This document shows positions 1 to 9,144 of a stretch of DNA of 64,000 nt, piece by piece. This stretch comes from Bacillota bacterium (GTDB taxonomy: Bacteria; Bacillota; Bacilli; Desulfuribacillales; Desulfuribacillaceae), in assembly GCA_023388635.1 (NCBI GenBank), contig JAEWFW010000004.1:62001-126000 (forward strand), read 5' to 3'. Made by a program: the position numbers and the translations under genes. Positions within the stretch are counted from its first letter, which is position 1, and each line of letters opens with the position of its first letter. Under the pieces are notes generated by a model. That model saw only the letters and a program-made list of their open reading frames with translations, was not told the origin of the DNA and made no database searches.

Positions 1-599
1 TAGAGGTTGTCGGTATTGAAATTCCCCAGGATAAAATGTTCACTCATCTTAGTGTGTATGAGGGATTGGGTTTTCAATGCTTGTTGGTGACAGAAGCAGA
101 AAAGAAAATTCCTACGCAAACCGATTTGTCGGCGGTATCTCAAAAATTGTTAGGTTATCAAATGATTAACGGGGCAGACAGACAGCAGTGTATTACGGTA
201 TCTGCGAACGATTCCGCAGTGAACTTAGCAGAAATGCCGACAAAGCTCCATGCACAACAAATCATGATTAAGGATTTCCAAATTGACAAAAAATATAAAC
301 GATCGTCGGATGGTAATCAGCAGGGAATGCAAGATGGCAATCAGCAAGGTGCCGGTAACAATCCGCCGCAGGGACAACAAAGTGGGGACAAGACGCAGAT
401 GGAGCAGTTCCTAGAATCGGAACTGGAGAAAATCACCGGTGAAAATCTCCAAGGGCAAGAAACGGAAGAGGTCGTCGAAGGATATGATATTTCGGGCTTA
501 TCTAGCATTGTCATTAAAGTGGCACTCGTTATTTTATGTGTTTTGGCGGTTTTAGCCGTGATCGGGAGATATCTGGAAAGGAAGAAATTCTATAAATAG
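1..599 (+). CDS. C-terminal part of a membrane-anchored protein of the exopolysaccharide operon (partial)
   Basis: The frame is open from the left edge of the window, so this is probably the 3' end of a longer gene; the first ATG (position 36) has only a weak ribosome binding site and no signal peptide follows it. The visible part has a mixed-composition region, a low-complexity stretch rich in Gln, Gly and Asn (about residues 90-125 counted from that ATG), an acidic segment, and a C-terminal transmembrane helix followed by a short basic tail. That suggests a largely extracellular protein held by a C-terminal anchor. It ends 15 bases before the glycosyltransferase, so they share an operon. 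I do not recognise the family; a role in polysaccharide assembly or export is inferred from context only. Confidence 0.6.
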   Translation, partial: EVVGIEIPQDKMFTHLSVYEGLGFQCLLVTEAEKKIPTQTDLSAVSQKLLGYQMINGADRQQCITVSANDSAVNLAEMPTKLHAQQIMIKDFQIDKKYKRSSDGNQQGMQDGNQQGAGNNPPQGQQSGDKTQMEQFLESELEKITGENLQGQETEEVVEGYDISGLSSIVIKVALVILCVLAVLAVIGRYLERKKFYK

Positions 600-614
600 T
601 GAGGGCGTGTTCGC

Positions 615-1883
615 TTGTTTCAGACGGTATACGACTATTTATTATTCGGTTCATTAATTTCTATCTGGATCGTAATTTTACTGAATATGGTGCTGGTCAC
701 AGGCGGGTTCATATTTTATCTGAAATATCGGGAAAGGCGCGAAAGCTACGAAAATCGCGTTGCCGGCAAAGCTTTGCCGTTTGTCTCTGTGCTGATCCCA
801 GCACACAATGAAGCAAAGGTAATTGAGAAAACGGTACAAGCAATTTTAGATTTACGTTACGCCGATAATCGCTATGAAATTATCGTGATCAATGACAATT
901 CCAGCGATGCATCAGCCGACATTCTTGACGCAATGCAAAAGAAATATCCTGAACGGTTGTTGAAGGTAATTAACACAGATAAGACTACCGGAGGAAAAGG
1001 CAAATCGAATGCGCTGAACATCGGATTTGCCCAAAGTCAGGGGTCACTGATTGCCGTATATGATGCCGATAACACGCCGGAGCGGGATGCATTGATTGAA
1101 TTAGTGAAGATGATTGAACGGGATGAAAAGGCGGGCGCGGTGATTGGAAAATTTCGATGCAGGAACAAAAACCGGAATCTGCTGACAAAATTTATCAACA
1201 TCGAGGGCATTTATTTTCAATGGATGGCGCAAGCCGGGCGGTGGCAATGGCTAAATCTATGTACGATTCCCGGGACGAATTTTATTGTCAGACGAAGTAT
1301 TTTGGAGCAATTGGGCGGATGGGACACGGAGGCAATTACAGAGGATACGGAAATCAGCTTTCGGATTTATATGTTGGGATATCATATTTGCTTTTGTCCG
1401 TACTCTGCGACATGGGAACAGGAACCGGAGACGCTCGCCGTATGGCTGAAACAAAGAAAGCGCTGGGTTAAGGGAAATTACTATGTATTGGTGAAGAATT
1501 ATCGCTATCTGTTTGATAAACATGCGGGACCAATTCGTTTTGATTTGCTGTATTATCTGGCAATCTATGTTTTGTTTCTGGCTTCATCGATCATCTCGGA
1601 TATGATTTTTGTTTTTGGATTTGCAGGGTTTATCGAAACGACAATTTTGGGATACAGTTTTCTTCTGTGGATTATGGCTTATATTCTGTTCGTCCTGTCT
1701 GTATTTATTTCTGCGAGCACGGAAAAGGGGGAAGCCAATCTTTCCAATTTGGCAATTACGTTACTGATGTATTTTACATATTGCAAATTGTGGGCATTGA
1801 TTGCTGTGATAAGTCTGATGAGTTTTATCAACGATATTCTATTTAAGCGTAAAACGACTTGGTATAAGACTGAGAGATTTTAG
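615..1883 (+). CDS. Processive family 2 glycosyltransferase (cellulose-synthase-like)
   Basis: A 422-residue membrane glycosyltransferase. It carries the GT2 landmarks of processive beta-glycan synthases: an Asn-Asp pair near residues 93-94, DAD at 150-152, TED at 242-244 and QRKRW at 280-284. One transmembrane segment precedes the catalytic domain (about 8-36) and three or four follow it. It would polymerise an activated sugar on the cytoplasmic face and thread the chain through the membrane. The start is TTG with GAGGG about ten bases upstream. There is no C-terminal PilZ domain, unlike proteobacterial BcsA, so direct cyclic-di-GMP control is not evident. The following BcsB-like and GH8-like genes support a cellulose-like product, but a GlcNAc polymer cannot be excluded. 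Confidence 0.88.
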   Translation: MFQTVYDYLLFGSLISIWIVILLNMVLVTGGFIFYLKYRERRESYENRVAGKALPFVSVLIPAHNEAKVIEKTVQAILDLRYADNRYEIIVINDNSSDASADILDAMQKKYPERLLKVINTDKTTGGKGKSNALNIGFAQSQGSLIAVYDADNTPERDALIELVKMIERDEKAGAVIGKFRCRNKNRNLLTKFINIEGIYFQWMAQAGRWQWLNLCTIPGTNFIVRRSILEQLGGWDTEAITEDTEISFRIYMLGYHICFCPYSATWEQEPETLAVWLKQRKRWVKGNYYVLVKNYRYLFDKHAGPIRFDLLYYLAIYVLFLASSIISDMIFVFGFAGFIETTILGYSFLLWIMAYILFVLSVFISASTEKGEANLSNLAITLLMYFTYCKLWALIAVISLMSFINDILFKRKTTWYKTERF

Positions 1884-1897
1884 GGGTGTGACGGAAG

Positions 1898-4003
1898 ATG
1901 AAAAAAATGATCGTATTGCTGGCTGCCGTATGTGTCACATGTGTGCTGCTTTCATACACTTTTGCTGGAGCAGAAGATATGCAACAGATCACTGTACGTG
2001 CGACGGATCATGGGACTTTGGAGTACACATACAGAGTACTGAATGATATAGAGTTGCGCGGTATTCATGGTGAGAATCAATGGTTTTTCCATGTGGATGA
2101 GGATATGGATGTGGCAGATTTTCATTTTCGGCTGTTTTTGCGGATGAGTGAAATGATTAACAGCGAGACATCCTATTTTACGGTATATATGAACGATCTT
2201 CCGGTTACGTCGATGAAATTAAAGCAAGAAAGTCATACAATCAACGACAATTGGGAATTTGACATTCCGGTTCAAATGATCAAGCAAGGATATAATGAGT
2301 TAAAAGTGAGCACGAGTTCGCGTATTATCAATACGTGCGAAGACGACCGCAACATTGCCAATTGGGTAACGATTGATGGCAATACAAATTATACGATTTC
2401 TTATGTCAAACAACCGCGCAATTATCTCATATCTGATTTTCCCAAACCGTTTATCGGCATGTATGCTGACGATGCGAAGGGTATTGCTGTCGTCGTTCCT
2501 GACGATTATACAGAGACTGAGATAGGAACGGCTTTGACATTTATGGCGTATTTGCAAGCAAATAGCCTTTCTTATGAAGTGCCTGCGACATTAGTTGTCG
2601 GTGATGATTCGCAATTGCAGGAGTATGATAGCTTGGTGTACATCGGTCGTATTGATCATATTCCACAGGCTATGACGGGCATTTTGCAGAAGCACGAGGG
2701 TTCTAACAAAGACCAAGCGCATATTTACAGTGACGTTTGGGAAGTAGGCAGCAAACCTGTCTTGCTGCTCATATCTGATGATGGAAAGCGACTACGCGAG
2801 GCGGTGCAAGCGTTGTATAACCGTGAGCTTAGAGAGCAAATGGTGAGTGACAATGTTACGCTGCCTATAGATATTGACGTGTCACTCGATGTAGAAATTG
2901 ATCAAGACTATGTTTATTTGAATGATTTAGGTATCAATGGTATTGAATTACATGGAAGTAACCAGCAGGTAGCAAACATCGGCTTGCGTATTCCGGTCGA
3001 TTATCAGTTGGCAAATGAAGCGAGTGTAAACCTGAGAATGCGTTATTCCGACAATTTGGATTTTGAAAAATCAATGGTGACGATGTATATTAATGGTGTG
3101 CCGATTGGCAGTCACAGATTAGAGAGGTACAGTCGGGATTATCACAGTGTGAATTTTTATTTGCCGGAAAAGGTGAGGGGCGCTTATTATTACGATGTTC
3201 GTGTTGTATTCGATTTGATTCCCAGTGGAACCATCAATTGCGAGCAGTATTTGGAAAGTGCACCGTGGGTATATATCAATGAAGACTCAAATTTTTATCT
3301 TCCGCGGCGGCAGAGAGCGTTTATTTCGCTCAATTATTTGCCATTTCCGTTTACCGAGCATGAAGATATCACTTCCGTCGTGATAGTCATACCCGATAAT
3401 CCCAGTGCGCAGGATTACCGCACGGCGGGCATCCTCGCACAAATGCTAGGTGCTGGTGCGAAAGGCAACCAGGGGAATATTCGTCTAGTGAAGGGATCGG
3501 AGATTGATGATACACATTATCAGGAAAATTTAATTTTGTGGGGGTCTGCGCAAAATAACAGCGCTATACAGAATTTTAACAGATACTTGTGGTTTCGTTT
3601 TGCTGATACGTTTGACAAGTATATGTCCAATGAGAAAATGGAGCTATTAGATGAGACGGCGAAGACGGCAACGATTTTTGAGTTGAAAGTGTCTCCTTTT
3701 GCAAATGGAAAGAGTATCTTGTCGATCACATCACCGGATCGCGTTGCGCTGCTTGATGCCAATGAGTATTTGCAGAAGAATAAATGGGCTGTAATGACAG
3801 GCGATGCGGCGGTCGTGAGTAACCAGGGCGACGTGACAAGTTTACGATTTCAAAAGAATGCAGTGGAACGTCCAGATCTCGGCAGCAGCACATCCAATAT
3901 CACGCGCAGTTTGCAACAATATCTGGTGTTTTTCGGTATGCTGATATTGTTCTTGCTGATTAGTTTAGGTTTTTACATATATAAAAATCGCAAAAACCGG
4001 TAA
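1898..4003 (+). CDS. BcsB-like polysaccharide synthase partner protein
   Basis: A 701-residue exported protein with an N-terminal signal peptide (cleavage near residue 25) and a C-terminal transmembrane helix ending in a basic tail (about 675-701). The interior contains two copies of the arrangement typical of BcsB: a beta-sandwich carbohydrate-binding part followed by a flavodoxin-like part introduced by a Pro-x-Pro-Phe segment (near 182 and near 485). In the family this subunit sits outside the membrane, holds the synthase by its C-terminal helix and guides the emerging glycan. It lies 14 bases behind the glycosyltransferase, with a GTG-rich ribosome binding region before its ATG. In a Gram-positive there is no outer-membrane porin to hand the chain to, so release must occur at the wall. 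Confidence 0.85.
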   Translation: MKKMIVLLAAVCVTCVLLSYTFAGAEDMQQITVRATDHGTLEYTYRVLNDIELRGIHGENQWFFHVDEDMDVADFHFRLFLRMSEMINSETSYFTVYMNDLPVTSMKLKQESHTINDNWEFDIPVQMIKQGYNELKVSTSSRIINTCEDDRNIANWVTIDGNTNYTISYVKQPRNYLISDFPKPFIGMYADDAKGIAVVVPDDYTETEIGTALTFMAYLQANSLSYEVPATLVVGDDSQLQEYDSLVYIGRIDHIPQAMTGILQKHEGSNKDQAHIYSDVWEVGSKPVLLLISDDGKRLREAVQALYNRELREQMVSDNVTLPIDIDVSLDVEIDQDYVYLNDLGINGIELHGSNQQVANIGLRIPVDYQLANEASVNLRMRYSDNLDFEKSMVTMYINGVPIGSHRLERYSRDYHSVNFYLPEKVRGAYYYDVRVVFDLIPSGTINCEQYLESAPWVYINEDSNFYLPRRQRAFISLNYLPFPFTEHEDITSVVIVIPDNPSAQDYRTAGILAQMLGAGAKGNQGNIRLVKGSEIDDTHYQENLILWGSAQNNSAIQNFNRYLWFRFADTFDKYMSNEKMELLDETAKTATIFELKVSPFANGKSILSITSPDRVALLDANEYLQKNKWAVMTGDAAVVSNQGDVTSLRFQKNAVERPDLGSSTSNITRSLQQYLVFFGMLILFLLISLGFYIYKNRKNR

Positions 4004-4059
4004 AGCAAAGCGATTTTGAAAGGGATATGGGAAGCATTGGCTTAGAAGAGGGGTTACTT

Positions 4060-5322
4060 ATGGGCTATCGAAGCGGTTTTGAAATATGGAAGGGGATTGC
4101 GAAAGGAATTGTACTTGTCTCACTGATAGTTGGTTGTATGTACGGCGCACTCTTCCTGCTTCAGAAGCTCGACATTACGGAAAATGTGCAGCAGCCTCAA
4201 ACAGAATATAGTGAGACTCTTTACGTAAAGCGAGAAAATCGTTTGGCATTGGAAAATTTCATTGAACGTCATTTTATCGACGACGGGTTCATGCGAACAA
4301 ATCTCGTCGATTCCGTACAGACAGATTTAGCCTCCGGCAGCGATGTTTTGTCGGAATCAGTCGGTCTATTAATGTTGCTCTATATAGAGACAGATGAACC
4401 AGCATTATTTGATCAGCAGGTGCAGATTCTCAAAGAGCATTTTTTAAAAGAAAATCAGTTGCTCAAGTGGCGTATTCGTCCTTCGGAAAGTAAGGAAATT
4501 GCCAATCAAACGAATGATCGAGCGGGCGAGCGGAGGAACGCTAGCGACCTCGTAGCCCTAGACGACAATATGATGATAGTTGACGATGGCACTGTTAATG
4601 CGACACTCGATGATTTGAGAATCGCTAGAGCGTTGCTGCTGGCGGCAGATAAATGGAAACACGAACAGTATGGTGTTTTTGCCCAGCAAATAGCTGAACA
4701 CTTGCTTGAATATTGTGTGGTGGACGATCAATTAAGGGCATTTGACGACAGCGCAAGTCCTGCTGCACCGATGGTTTATTACGATTTTCTGACGATGGAA
4801 ATGTTGAGCGCGTCCAATGTGCGCTGGAATGACATTATAAAAGCCAATCGTAGCAGAATCATTGAGTCACAAATCAATGGATACCCATTTTTTGACGACC
4901 CGTGGTTTGCGGCAAATGTATCACCATCTTCGGAGTCAAAAGGATATCCGATGATTGAGAATTTAATGGTATTCATGCATCTATCGGAAATCGGGGAAGC
5001 AGATCGACAAGCGCTTACATGGCTACAAGAGCAAATCAGGCTCGGAGGAATCTATGCGAATTACGGCAGCGACGGCAAGGCGCTCAATTCCGTCGAATCA
5101 CCGGCAATCTATGGGATTGTCTCATATATAGCTCTGCTACACCAAGACGAGCAGCTTTATCGCTTAGTTTTAGAGAAATTACAAACGATGCAAAATATGA
5201 GTCAGGGAGACTATTATGGAGGTTTTGTCGATCTTGCCCAGCTCTCTGCATACTCTTTCGATCAGTTGACAGCGTTATTAGCGTATTCAAGAGAACAGGA
5301 CCGCCGCCAGTTACCAAATTGA
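4060..5322 (+). CDS. GH8-like membrane-anchored glycoside hydrolase (BcsZ-like)
   Basis: About 420 residues with an N-terminal transmembrane anchor (about residues 10-33) and an all-helical domain resembling glycoside hydrolase family 8. The segment LSESVGLLML matches the region of the GH8 catalytic acid, and DDLRIARALLLAADKW matches the conserved stretch around the second acidic residue. BcsZ-type GH8 enzymes trim the nascent beta-glucan and are needed for normal export. I chose ATG 4060 because GAGGGG lies six bases before it; the in-frame ATG at 4027 has its purine run almost touching it. The gene is 56 bases behind the BcsB-like gene and closes the operon. Sequence divergence is large, so the fold is firmer than the substrate. 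Confidence 0.72.
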   Translation: MGYRSGFEIWKGIAKGIVLVSLIVGCMYGALFLLQKLDITENVQQPQTEYSETLYVKRENRLALENFIERHFIDDGFMRTNLVDSVQTDLASGSDVLSESVGLLMLLYIETDEPALFDQQVQILKEHFLKENQLLKWRIRPSESKEIANQTNDRAGERRNASDLVALDDNMMIVDDGTVNATLDDLRIARALLLAADKWKHEQYGVFAQQIAEHLLEYCVVDDQLRAFDDSASPAAPMVYYDFLTMEMLSASNVRWNDIIKANRSRIIESQINGYPFFDDPWFAANVSPSSESKGYPMIENLMVFMHLSEIGEADRQALTWLQEQIRLGGIYANYGSDGKALNSVESPAIYGIVSYIALLHQDEQLYRLVLEKLQTMQNMSQGDYYGGFVDLAQLSAYSFDQLTALLAYSREQDRRQLPN

Positions 5323-5358
5323 ACCTGACTAATTTGGCGTAAGTCTCAAATTTATGTA

Positions 5359-5395
5359 TTGACATTGACGCAACGTAAAGGTGTATCGTTAAGAT
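5359..5395 (+). promoter_or_regulatory. MerR-type promoter and operator
   Basis: TTGACA at 5359-5364 is followed 19 bases later by TATCGT, and the overlapping TTGACG at 5365-5370 is followed 19 bases later by TAAGAT. Both carry the over-long 19-bp spacer of MerR-activated promoters. The spacer holds GCAACGTAAAGGT, similar to TipA/Mta-type operators. It sits directly before the MerR gene, so autoregulation is expected. Confidence 0.65.
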
Positions 5396-5411
5396 ATCAG
5401 GAGGTGATCAT

Positions 5412-6176
5412 ATGGAATATACAGTGCAGAAACTGAGTCAAATGGCGGGAATCAGTTCACGAACATTGCGTTACTATGATGAAATTGATCTTCTCAAGCC
5501 GGCGAGAATCAATTCATCAGGCTATCGAATTTATGGAGCTAAGGAAGTAGAACGGTTACAGCAAATACTGTTCTACCGTGAGCTTGGTGTGAATCTTGAA
5601 AGTATCAAAACAATCGTCACATCGACAGATTTTCAGCCCTTAAAAGCACTGGGAGAGCACTATGATAAACTTCTTGAAAAACGTAAGCAATTGGATTTGT
5701 TAATTACCAATGTGACAAAGACGATTGCTGCAATGGAAGGGAGAATTACAATGAGTGACCGTGAAAAATTTGAAGGATTTAAGCAAGAAATGATCGATGA
5801 AAACGAGAAAAAGTATGGCAAAGAAATTCGTGAAAAATACGGCAAAGATGTGGTAGAGAAATCAAATCAGAAATTTAAAAATATGACTGCCGATGAATAT
5901 GAAAAGTTTACGAAATTGCAACAAGAGGTCTTGGATACACTATATGACGCGTATCAGACAGGAGATCCTGCCGGAGAATTAGCGCAGCGAACCGCCGATC
6001 TTCATAGACAATGGCTGTCATTCACATGGGATCAATATTCTAAAGAAGCCCATGCCGGGTTGGCACAGATGTATGTTGATGACCCAAGATTCACCGAATA
6101 CTACGATAAAAAACAACCTGGGTTAGCGGAATTCTTGCGAGATGCTGTGCATATTTATACAGGCTATAATAAATAA
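5412..6176 (+). CDS. MerR family regulator with TipAS antibiotic-recognition domain
   Basis: A 254-residue TipA-like regulator. Residues 1-70 form the MerR winged helix (the segment SSRTLRYYDEIDLLKP is diagnostic), a coiled coil follows to about 110, and residues from about 118 to the end match the TipAS domain that binds thiopeptide or other hydrophobic ligands. In this family drug binding converts a repressing dimer to an activator that untwists a 19-bp spacer promoter. Such a promoter lies immediately upstream. The ATG follows AGGAGGTGATC-like bases with good spacing. Downstream targets other than itself are not obvious, since a terminator follows the gene. Confidence 0.9.
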   Translation: MEYTVQKLSQMAGISSRTLRYYDEIDLLKPARINSSGYRIYGAKEVERLQQILFYRELGVNLESIKTIVTSTDFQPLKALGEHYDKLLEKRKQLDLLITNVTKTIAAMEGRITMSDREKFEGFKQEMIDENEKKYGKEIREKYGKDVVEKSNQKFKNMTADEYEKFTKLQQEVLDTLYDAYQTGDPAGELAQRTADLHRQWLSFTWDQYSKEAHAGLAQMYVDDPRFTEYYDKKQPGLAEFLRDAVHIYTGYNK

Positions 6177-6252
6177 GAGTTGGTTTTGTTCTGACCTGAC
6201 TAACTTCAAAGGATGTGGGATGTGTTGTCCCTGTCGTAGGTCAAGGTTTATC

Positions 6253-6311
6253 AAAGCAATGGGATGCTGTGAAGTGAAATTCGACTTTTCAGAACCCCAT
6301 TGCTTTTTCTA
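6253..6311 (+). terminator. Intrinsic terminator after the MerR gene
   Basis: AAAGCAATGGG at 6253-6263 pairs with CCCATTGCTTT at 6296-6306, with a nested smaller hairpin inside and a T-rich tail. Confidence 0.7.
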
Positions 6312-6428
6312 CTATGAATTCAATTGCAATACGGATGCCAATGCCGAATACGATGAAGAAAGTGGCGTTGACAATACTAAAAATGTATACTAAGTAACAT
6401 AGGCAACGAATTCTTGGGAGGTTATGAT

Positions 6429-6956
6429 ATGTTAAATTTATTAAAAACACGGAGAAGTGTTCGGCGATATAAAGATCAGGAAATCAGTCAAGAACAAATA
6501 GATAGTATACTGAATGCAGCATTTATGTCGCCTTCTTCCCGAAATTTGCGTTCATGGGAATTTGTCGTTGTGACAGATAAACAGTTACTCACACAATTAT
6601 CGCAGGCAAAACCGGGTACTGCTGCCTTTTTGAAAAATGCGCCCTTAGGGATTGTCGTCTTAGGCGACAGCGAGGTCAGTGATATGTGGGTTGAAGATGC
6701 TGCAATTGCGTCGACGATTATCCAATTGACGGCACAATCGATCGGACTTACTTCTTGCTGGATTCAAATTCGCAAAAGAGAGTATGATCAGCATAGGAGT
6801 TCTGAACAATATGTGCAGAGTGTACTCGGCATTCCAGATACGAAAAAGGTTTTGACGATCATAGCCATTGGACACGCCAACGAATTTCCACAGCCCTATG
6901 GAGATGATGTATACCAAGCTGCCAAAGTACACTTTAATCAGTACGGGATGAGATAG
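6429..6956 (+). CDS. Nitroreductase family protein
   Basis: A 175-residue flavoprotein of the nitroreductase fold. The N-terminal TRRSVRRYKD segment is the FMN-phosphate-binding signature, SPSSRNLRSWEFVVV is the second FMN-contacting motif, and the C-terminal IAIGHANE resembles the usual closing strand. Members use FMN and NAD(P)H to reduce nitro compounds, quinones or other substrates. ATG 6429 was chosen because GGGAGG ends seven bases before it. The gene stands alone between a terminator and the repair genes; no specific substrate can be inferred. Confidence 0.85.
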   Translation: MLNLLKTRRSVRRYKDQEISQEQIDSILNAAFMSPSSRNLRSWEFVVVTDKQLLTQLSQAKPGTAAFLKNAPLGIVVLGDSEVSDMWVEDAAIASTIIQLTAQSIGLTSCWIQIRKREYDQHRSSEQYVQSVLGIPDTKKVLTIIAIGHANEFPQPYGDDVYQAAKVHFNQYGMR

Positions 6957-7006
6957 TAAATTGCAAATTATCTGAAACGATTTGCAAAAGGAAGAAGGGA
7001 TTAAAG

Positions 7007-7468
7007 ATGGCGCATGTATATTTTTATCAGACGGATATAGGTACGCTGGTGATTGCGGAAAATGGACAGGGAATAACAGATATTTATTTTGGCGATCAGG
7101 CTCCCGATTCTCGGAATACGGTCGTGGAAACACCAATGATAAAGATTGCGTATGAGCAGTTACGTGAATATTTCGCGGGAACGAGAAAACAATTTGATTT
7201 TCCGCTCGATCTACAGGGGACGGAATTTCAGAAAAAGGTATGGAAGGCATTGATGGAGATTCCCTACGGTCACACATATTCTTACGGACAAATAGCTGCC
7301 GCTATCGGGCAACCTAAAGCATCGAGAGCTGTCGGTATGGCTAACAATCGCAACCCCGTATGTATTGCCGTACCTTGCCATCGTGTGATTGGCAGCAACG
7401 GCAAACTTGTGGGATATGCCGAAGGATTGCATATTAAAGAGTATTTACTGCAATTGGAAAAGGAGTAG
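7007..7468 (+). CDS. ogt: Methylated-DNA--protein-cysteine S-methyltransferase
   Basis: A 153-residue O6-alkylguanine-DNA alkyltransferase. The active-site PCHRV motif places the acceptor cysteine at residue 124, and the upstream QKKVWKALMEIPYG and SRAVGMANNRNP segments form the helix-turn-helix and Asn hinge. It removes the alkyl group from O6-methylguanine by irreversible transfer to itself. The length fits the Ogt form without an Ada-type N-terminal domain. The ATG follows a purine-rich AAGGAAGAAGG. It is the first of four closely spaced genes, three of them alkylation- or abasic-site-repair enzymes. Confidence 0.93.
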   Translation: MAHVYFYQTDIGTLVIAENGQGITDIYFGDQAPDSRNTVVETPMIKIAYEQLREYFAGTRKQFDFPLDLQGTEFQKKVWKALMEIPYGHTYSYGQIAAAIGQPKASRAVGMANNRNPVCIAVPCHRVIGSNGKLVGYAEGLHIKEYLLQLEKE

Positions 7469-7497
7469 GGGAGATTTCAATTTATGGAGGGATTGGG

Positions 7498-8331
7498 TTG
7501 CTGAATATAGGATGCCATTTATCGACGTCAAAGGGATATGCTCATATGGGCAGAGAAGCTGTGAGCATTGGTGCAAATACATTTCAATTTTTTACGAGGA
7601 ATCCGCGCGGCGGTGCGGCGAAGGCAATTAACGAGCAGGATATTGCGGAATTTTTGCAGATTGCAGAGGAGCATTGTTTTACAAAAATTTTAGCCCATGC
7701 ACCGTACACATTGAATGCCAGTTCCGCTGACGAACGGACGAGGGAGTTTGCCGGAGAAGTCATCGTCGACGATTTGGCGAGAATGGAGTATTTGCCGCAT
7801 AATTACTATAATTTTCACCCAGGAAGTCATGTGCAGCAAGGGGTAGACGTGGGAATAGCCTATATTGTCGATATGCTGAATATGGCACTCAAACCGGAAC
7901 TGACGACAACGGTGTTGTTGGAGACGATGTCAGGCAAAGGCAGTGAAATCGGCAGAACATTTGAAGAATTGCGTCAGATTATCGATGGCGTTCATTTGCA
8001 AGACAAAATGGGAGTCTGTCTCGATACTTGTCACGTTTACGATGCAGGGTACGATATTGTCAATGATTTGGACGGTGTACTTGAGCAATTCGATCAAGTG
8101 GTCGGCTTAGACAGATTATTGGCAATCCATTTGAACGACAGTAAAAACCCATTTAAAAGTCATAAAGACCGCCATGAGAAAATCGGACAAGGCAGTCTGG
8201 GTATGGAGACGTTTGTGAAGATCATCAATCATGAGAAACTGCGTCATTTACCTTTCTATTTGGAGACGCCAAATGAAATTCACGGATATGCGGAAGAAAT
8301 ACGTATGTTAAAGGCGGCTTATCAAGGATGA
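7498..8331 (+). CDS. nfo: Endonuclease IV (AP endonuclease)
   Basis: A 277-residue TIM-barrel apurinic/apyrimidinic endonuclease. The trinuclear zinc site can be followed through LAHAPYTLN, the His pair in FHPGSH, LLETMSGKG, CLDTCHVYDAGYD, HLNDSK, the Asp/His of DRHEKIGQG and the terminal LETPNE. It cleaves 5' of abasic sites left by base loss or glycosylases. Translation starts at TTG 7498, with GGAGG seven bases upstream. Its stop overlaps the start of the AlkD-like gene by four bases (ATGA), so the two are translationally coupled. Confidence 0.95.
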   Translation: MLNIGCHLSTSKGYAHMGREAVSIGANTFQFFTRNPRGGAAKAINEQDIAEFLQIAEEHCFTKILAHAPYTLNASSADERTREFAGEVIVDDLARMEYLPHNYYNFHPGSHVQQGVDVGIAYIVDMLNMALKPELTTTVLLETMSGKGSEIGRTFEELRQIIDGVHLQDKMGVCLDTCHVYDAGYDIVNDLDGVLEQFDQVVGLDRLLAIHLNDSKNPFKSHKDRHEKIGQGSLGMETFVKIINHEKLRHLPFYLETPNEIHGYAEEIRMLKAAYQG

Positions 8332-9083
8332 ATCAGCGAGGCGATGGGAAACACGAACACAGGCATGAATACGAACATGAACAAAATATAGATATCAAAG
8401 GACAATTGCGTGAATTGTCGGAAGAAACATACCGGAAGTTTGCGGCATCGCTGATTCCTACGATTGATAATGTCTTAGGTGTAAGAATTCCTACCCTCAG
8501 ACAGCTTGCGCGTCAAATAGCCAAGGGTGATTGGCAAAAGTACCTGCAAACAGCAGATCACGAGTTTTTTGAGGAAGTGATGTTGCAAGGGTTAGTAATC
8601 GCCTATGCCAAAGTCGACGAACAGCAACGCATCTCACTGATTCGCGAATTTGTTCCGAAAATCGATAATTGGTCTGTCTGTGACAGCTTTTGCAATAGTC
8701 TTAAATTTACGGTCAAGCACCGTTCTTTAGTGTGGGATTTTCTCCAACCGTACGTGACTTCCGATCAGGAATATGATGTGAGATTCGCCGTCGTGATGAT
8801 GTTGAACTACTATATAACGGAAGAATATATCGAGCGAGTATTGGCGATTCTTGAGCAAATAGACCACGAAGGATATTATGTGAAGATGGCAGTCGCCTGG
8901 GCATTGTCAATTTGCTATGTACAGTTTCCCGAGCAGACAATGGCATGCATACAGAGGAACACATTGGACACTTTTACCCATAACAAGGCATTGCAGAAAA
9001 TCACAGAATCATTGCGAATTGATGCGGAGATGAAGCAGCAGATCAAAAGCATGAAGCGTTCATCTAAATCAAGCATTTTATGA
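8328..9083 (+). CDS. AlkD-like DNA alkylation repair protein
   Basis: A 251-residue HEAT-like repeat protein of the AlkD/DNA alkylation repair family. NWSVCDSFCNSL corresponds to the region holding the catalytic Asp and a key Trp, and YVKMAVAWALS to the second Trp region of AlkC/AlkD glycosylases, which excise N3- and N7-alkylated purines without base flipping. The first 20 residues are His/Glu-rich and may be a non-conserved extension. Coupling to endonuclease IV makes biochemical sense, since it would process the abasic sites this enzyme creates. Confidence 0.85.
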   Translation: MNQRGDGKHEHRHEYEHEQNIDIKGQLRELSEETYRKFAASLIPTIDNVLGVRIPTLRQLARQIAKGDWQKYLQTADHEFFEEVMLQGLVIAYAKVDEQQRISLIREFVPKIDNWSVCDSFCNSLKFTVKHRSLVWDFLQPYVTSDQEYDVRFAVVMMLNYYITEEYIERVLAILEQIDHEGYYVKMAVAWALSICYVQFPEQTMACIQRNTLDTFTHNKALQKITESLRIDAEMKQQIKSMKRSSKSSIL

Positions 9084-9144
9084 GTAATTTTAAAAAGATA
9101 TTAAAATTACAGTGCGATGCTTACATACAGAGTGGAGAGTACTT

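Noticed and set aside
6142..6393. 83-codon cysteine-rich frame after the MerR gene
   Set aside because: It overlaps the MerR 3' end and runs through an intrinsic terminator; no ribosome binding site.
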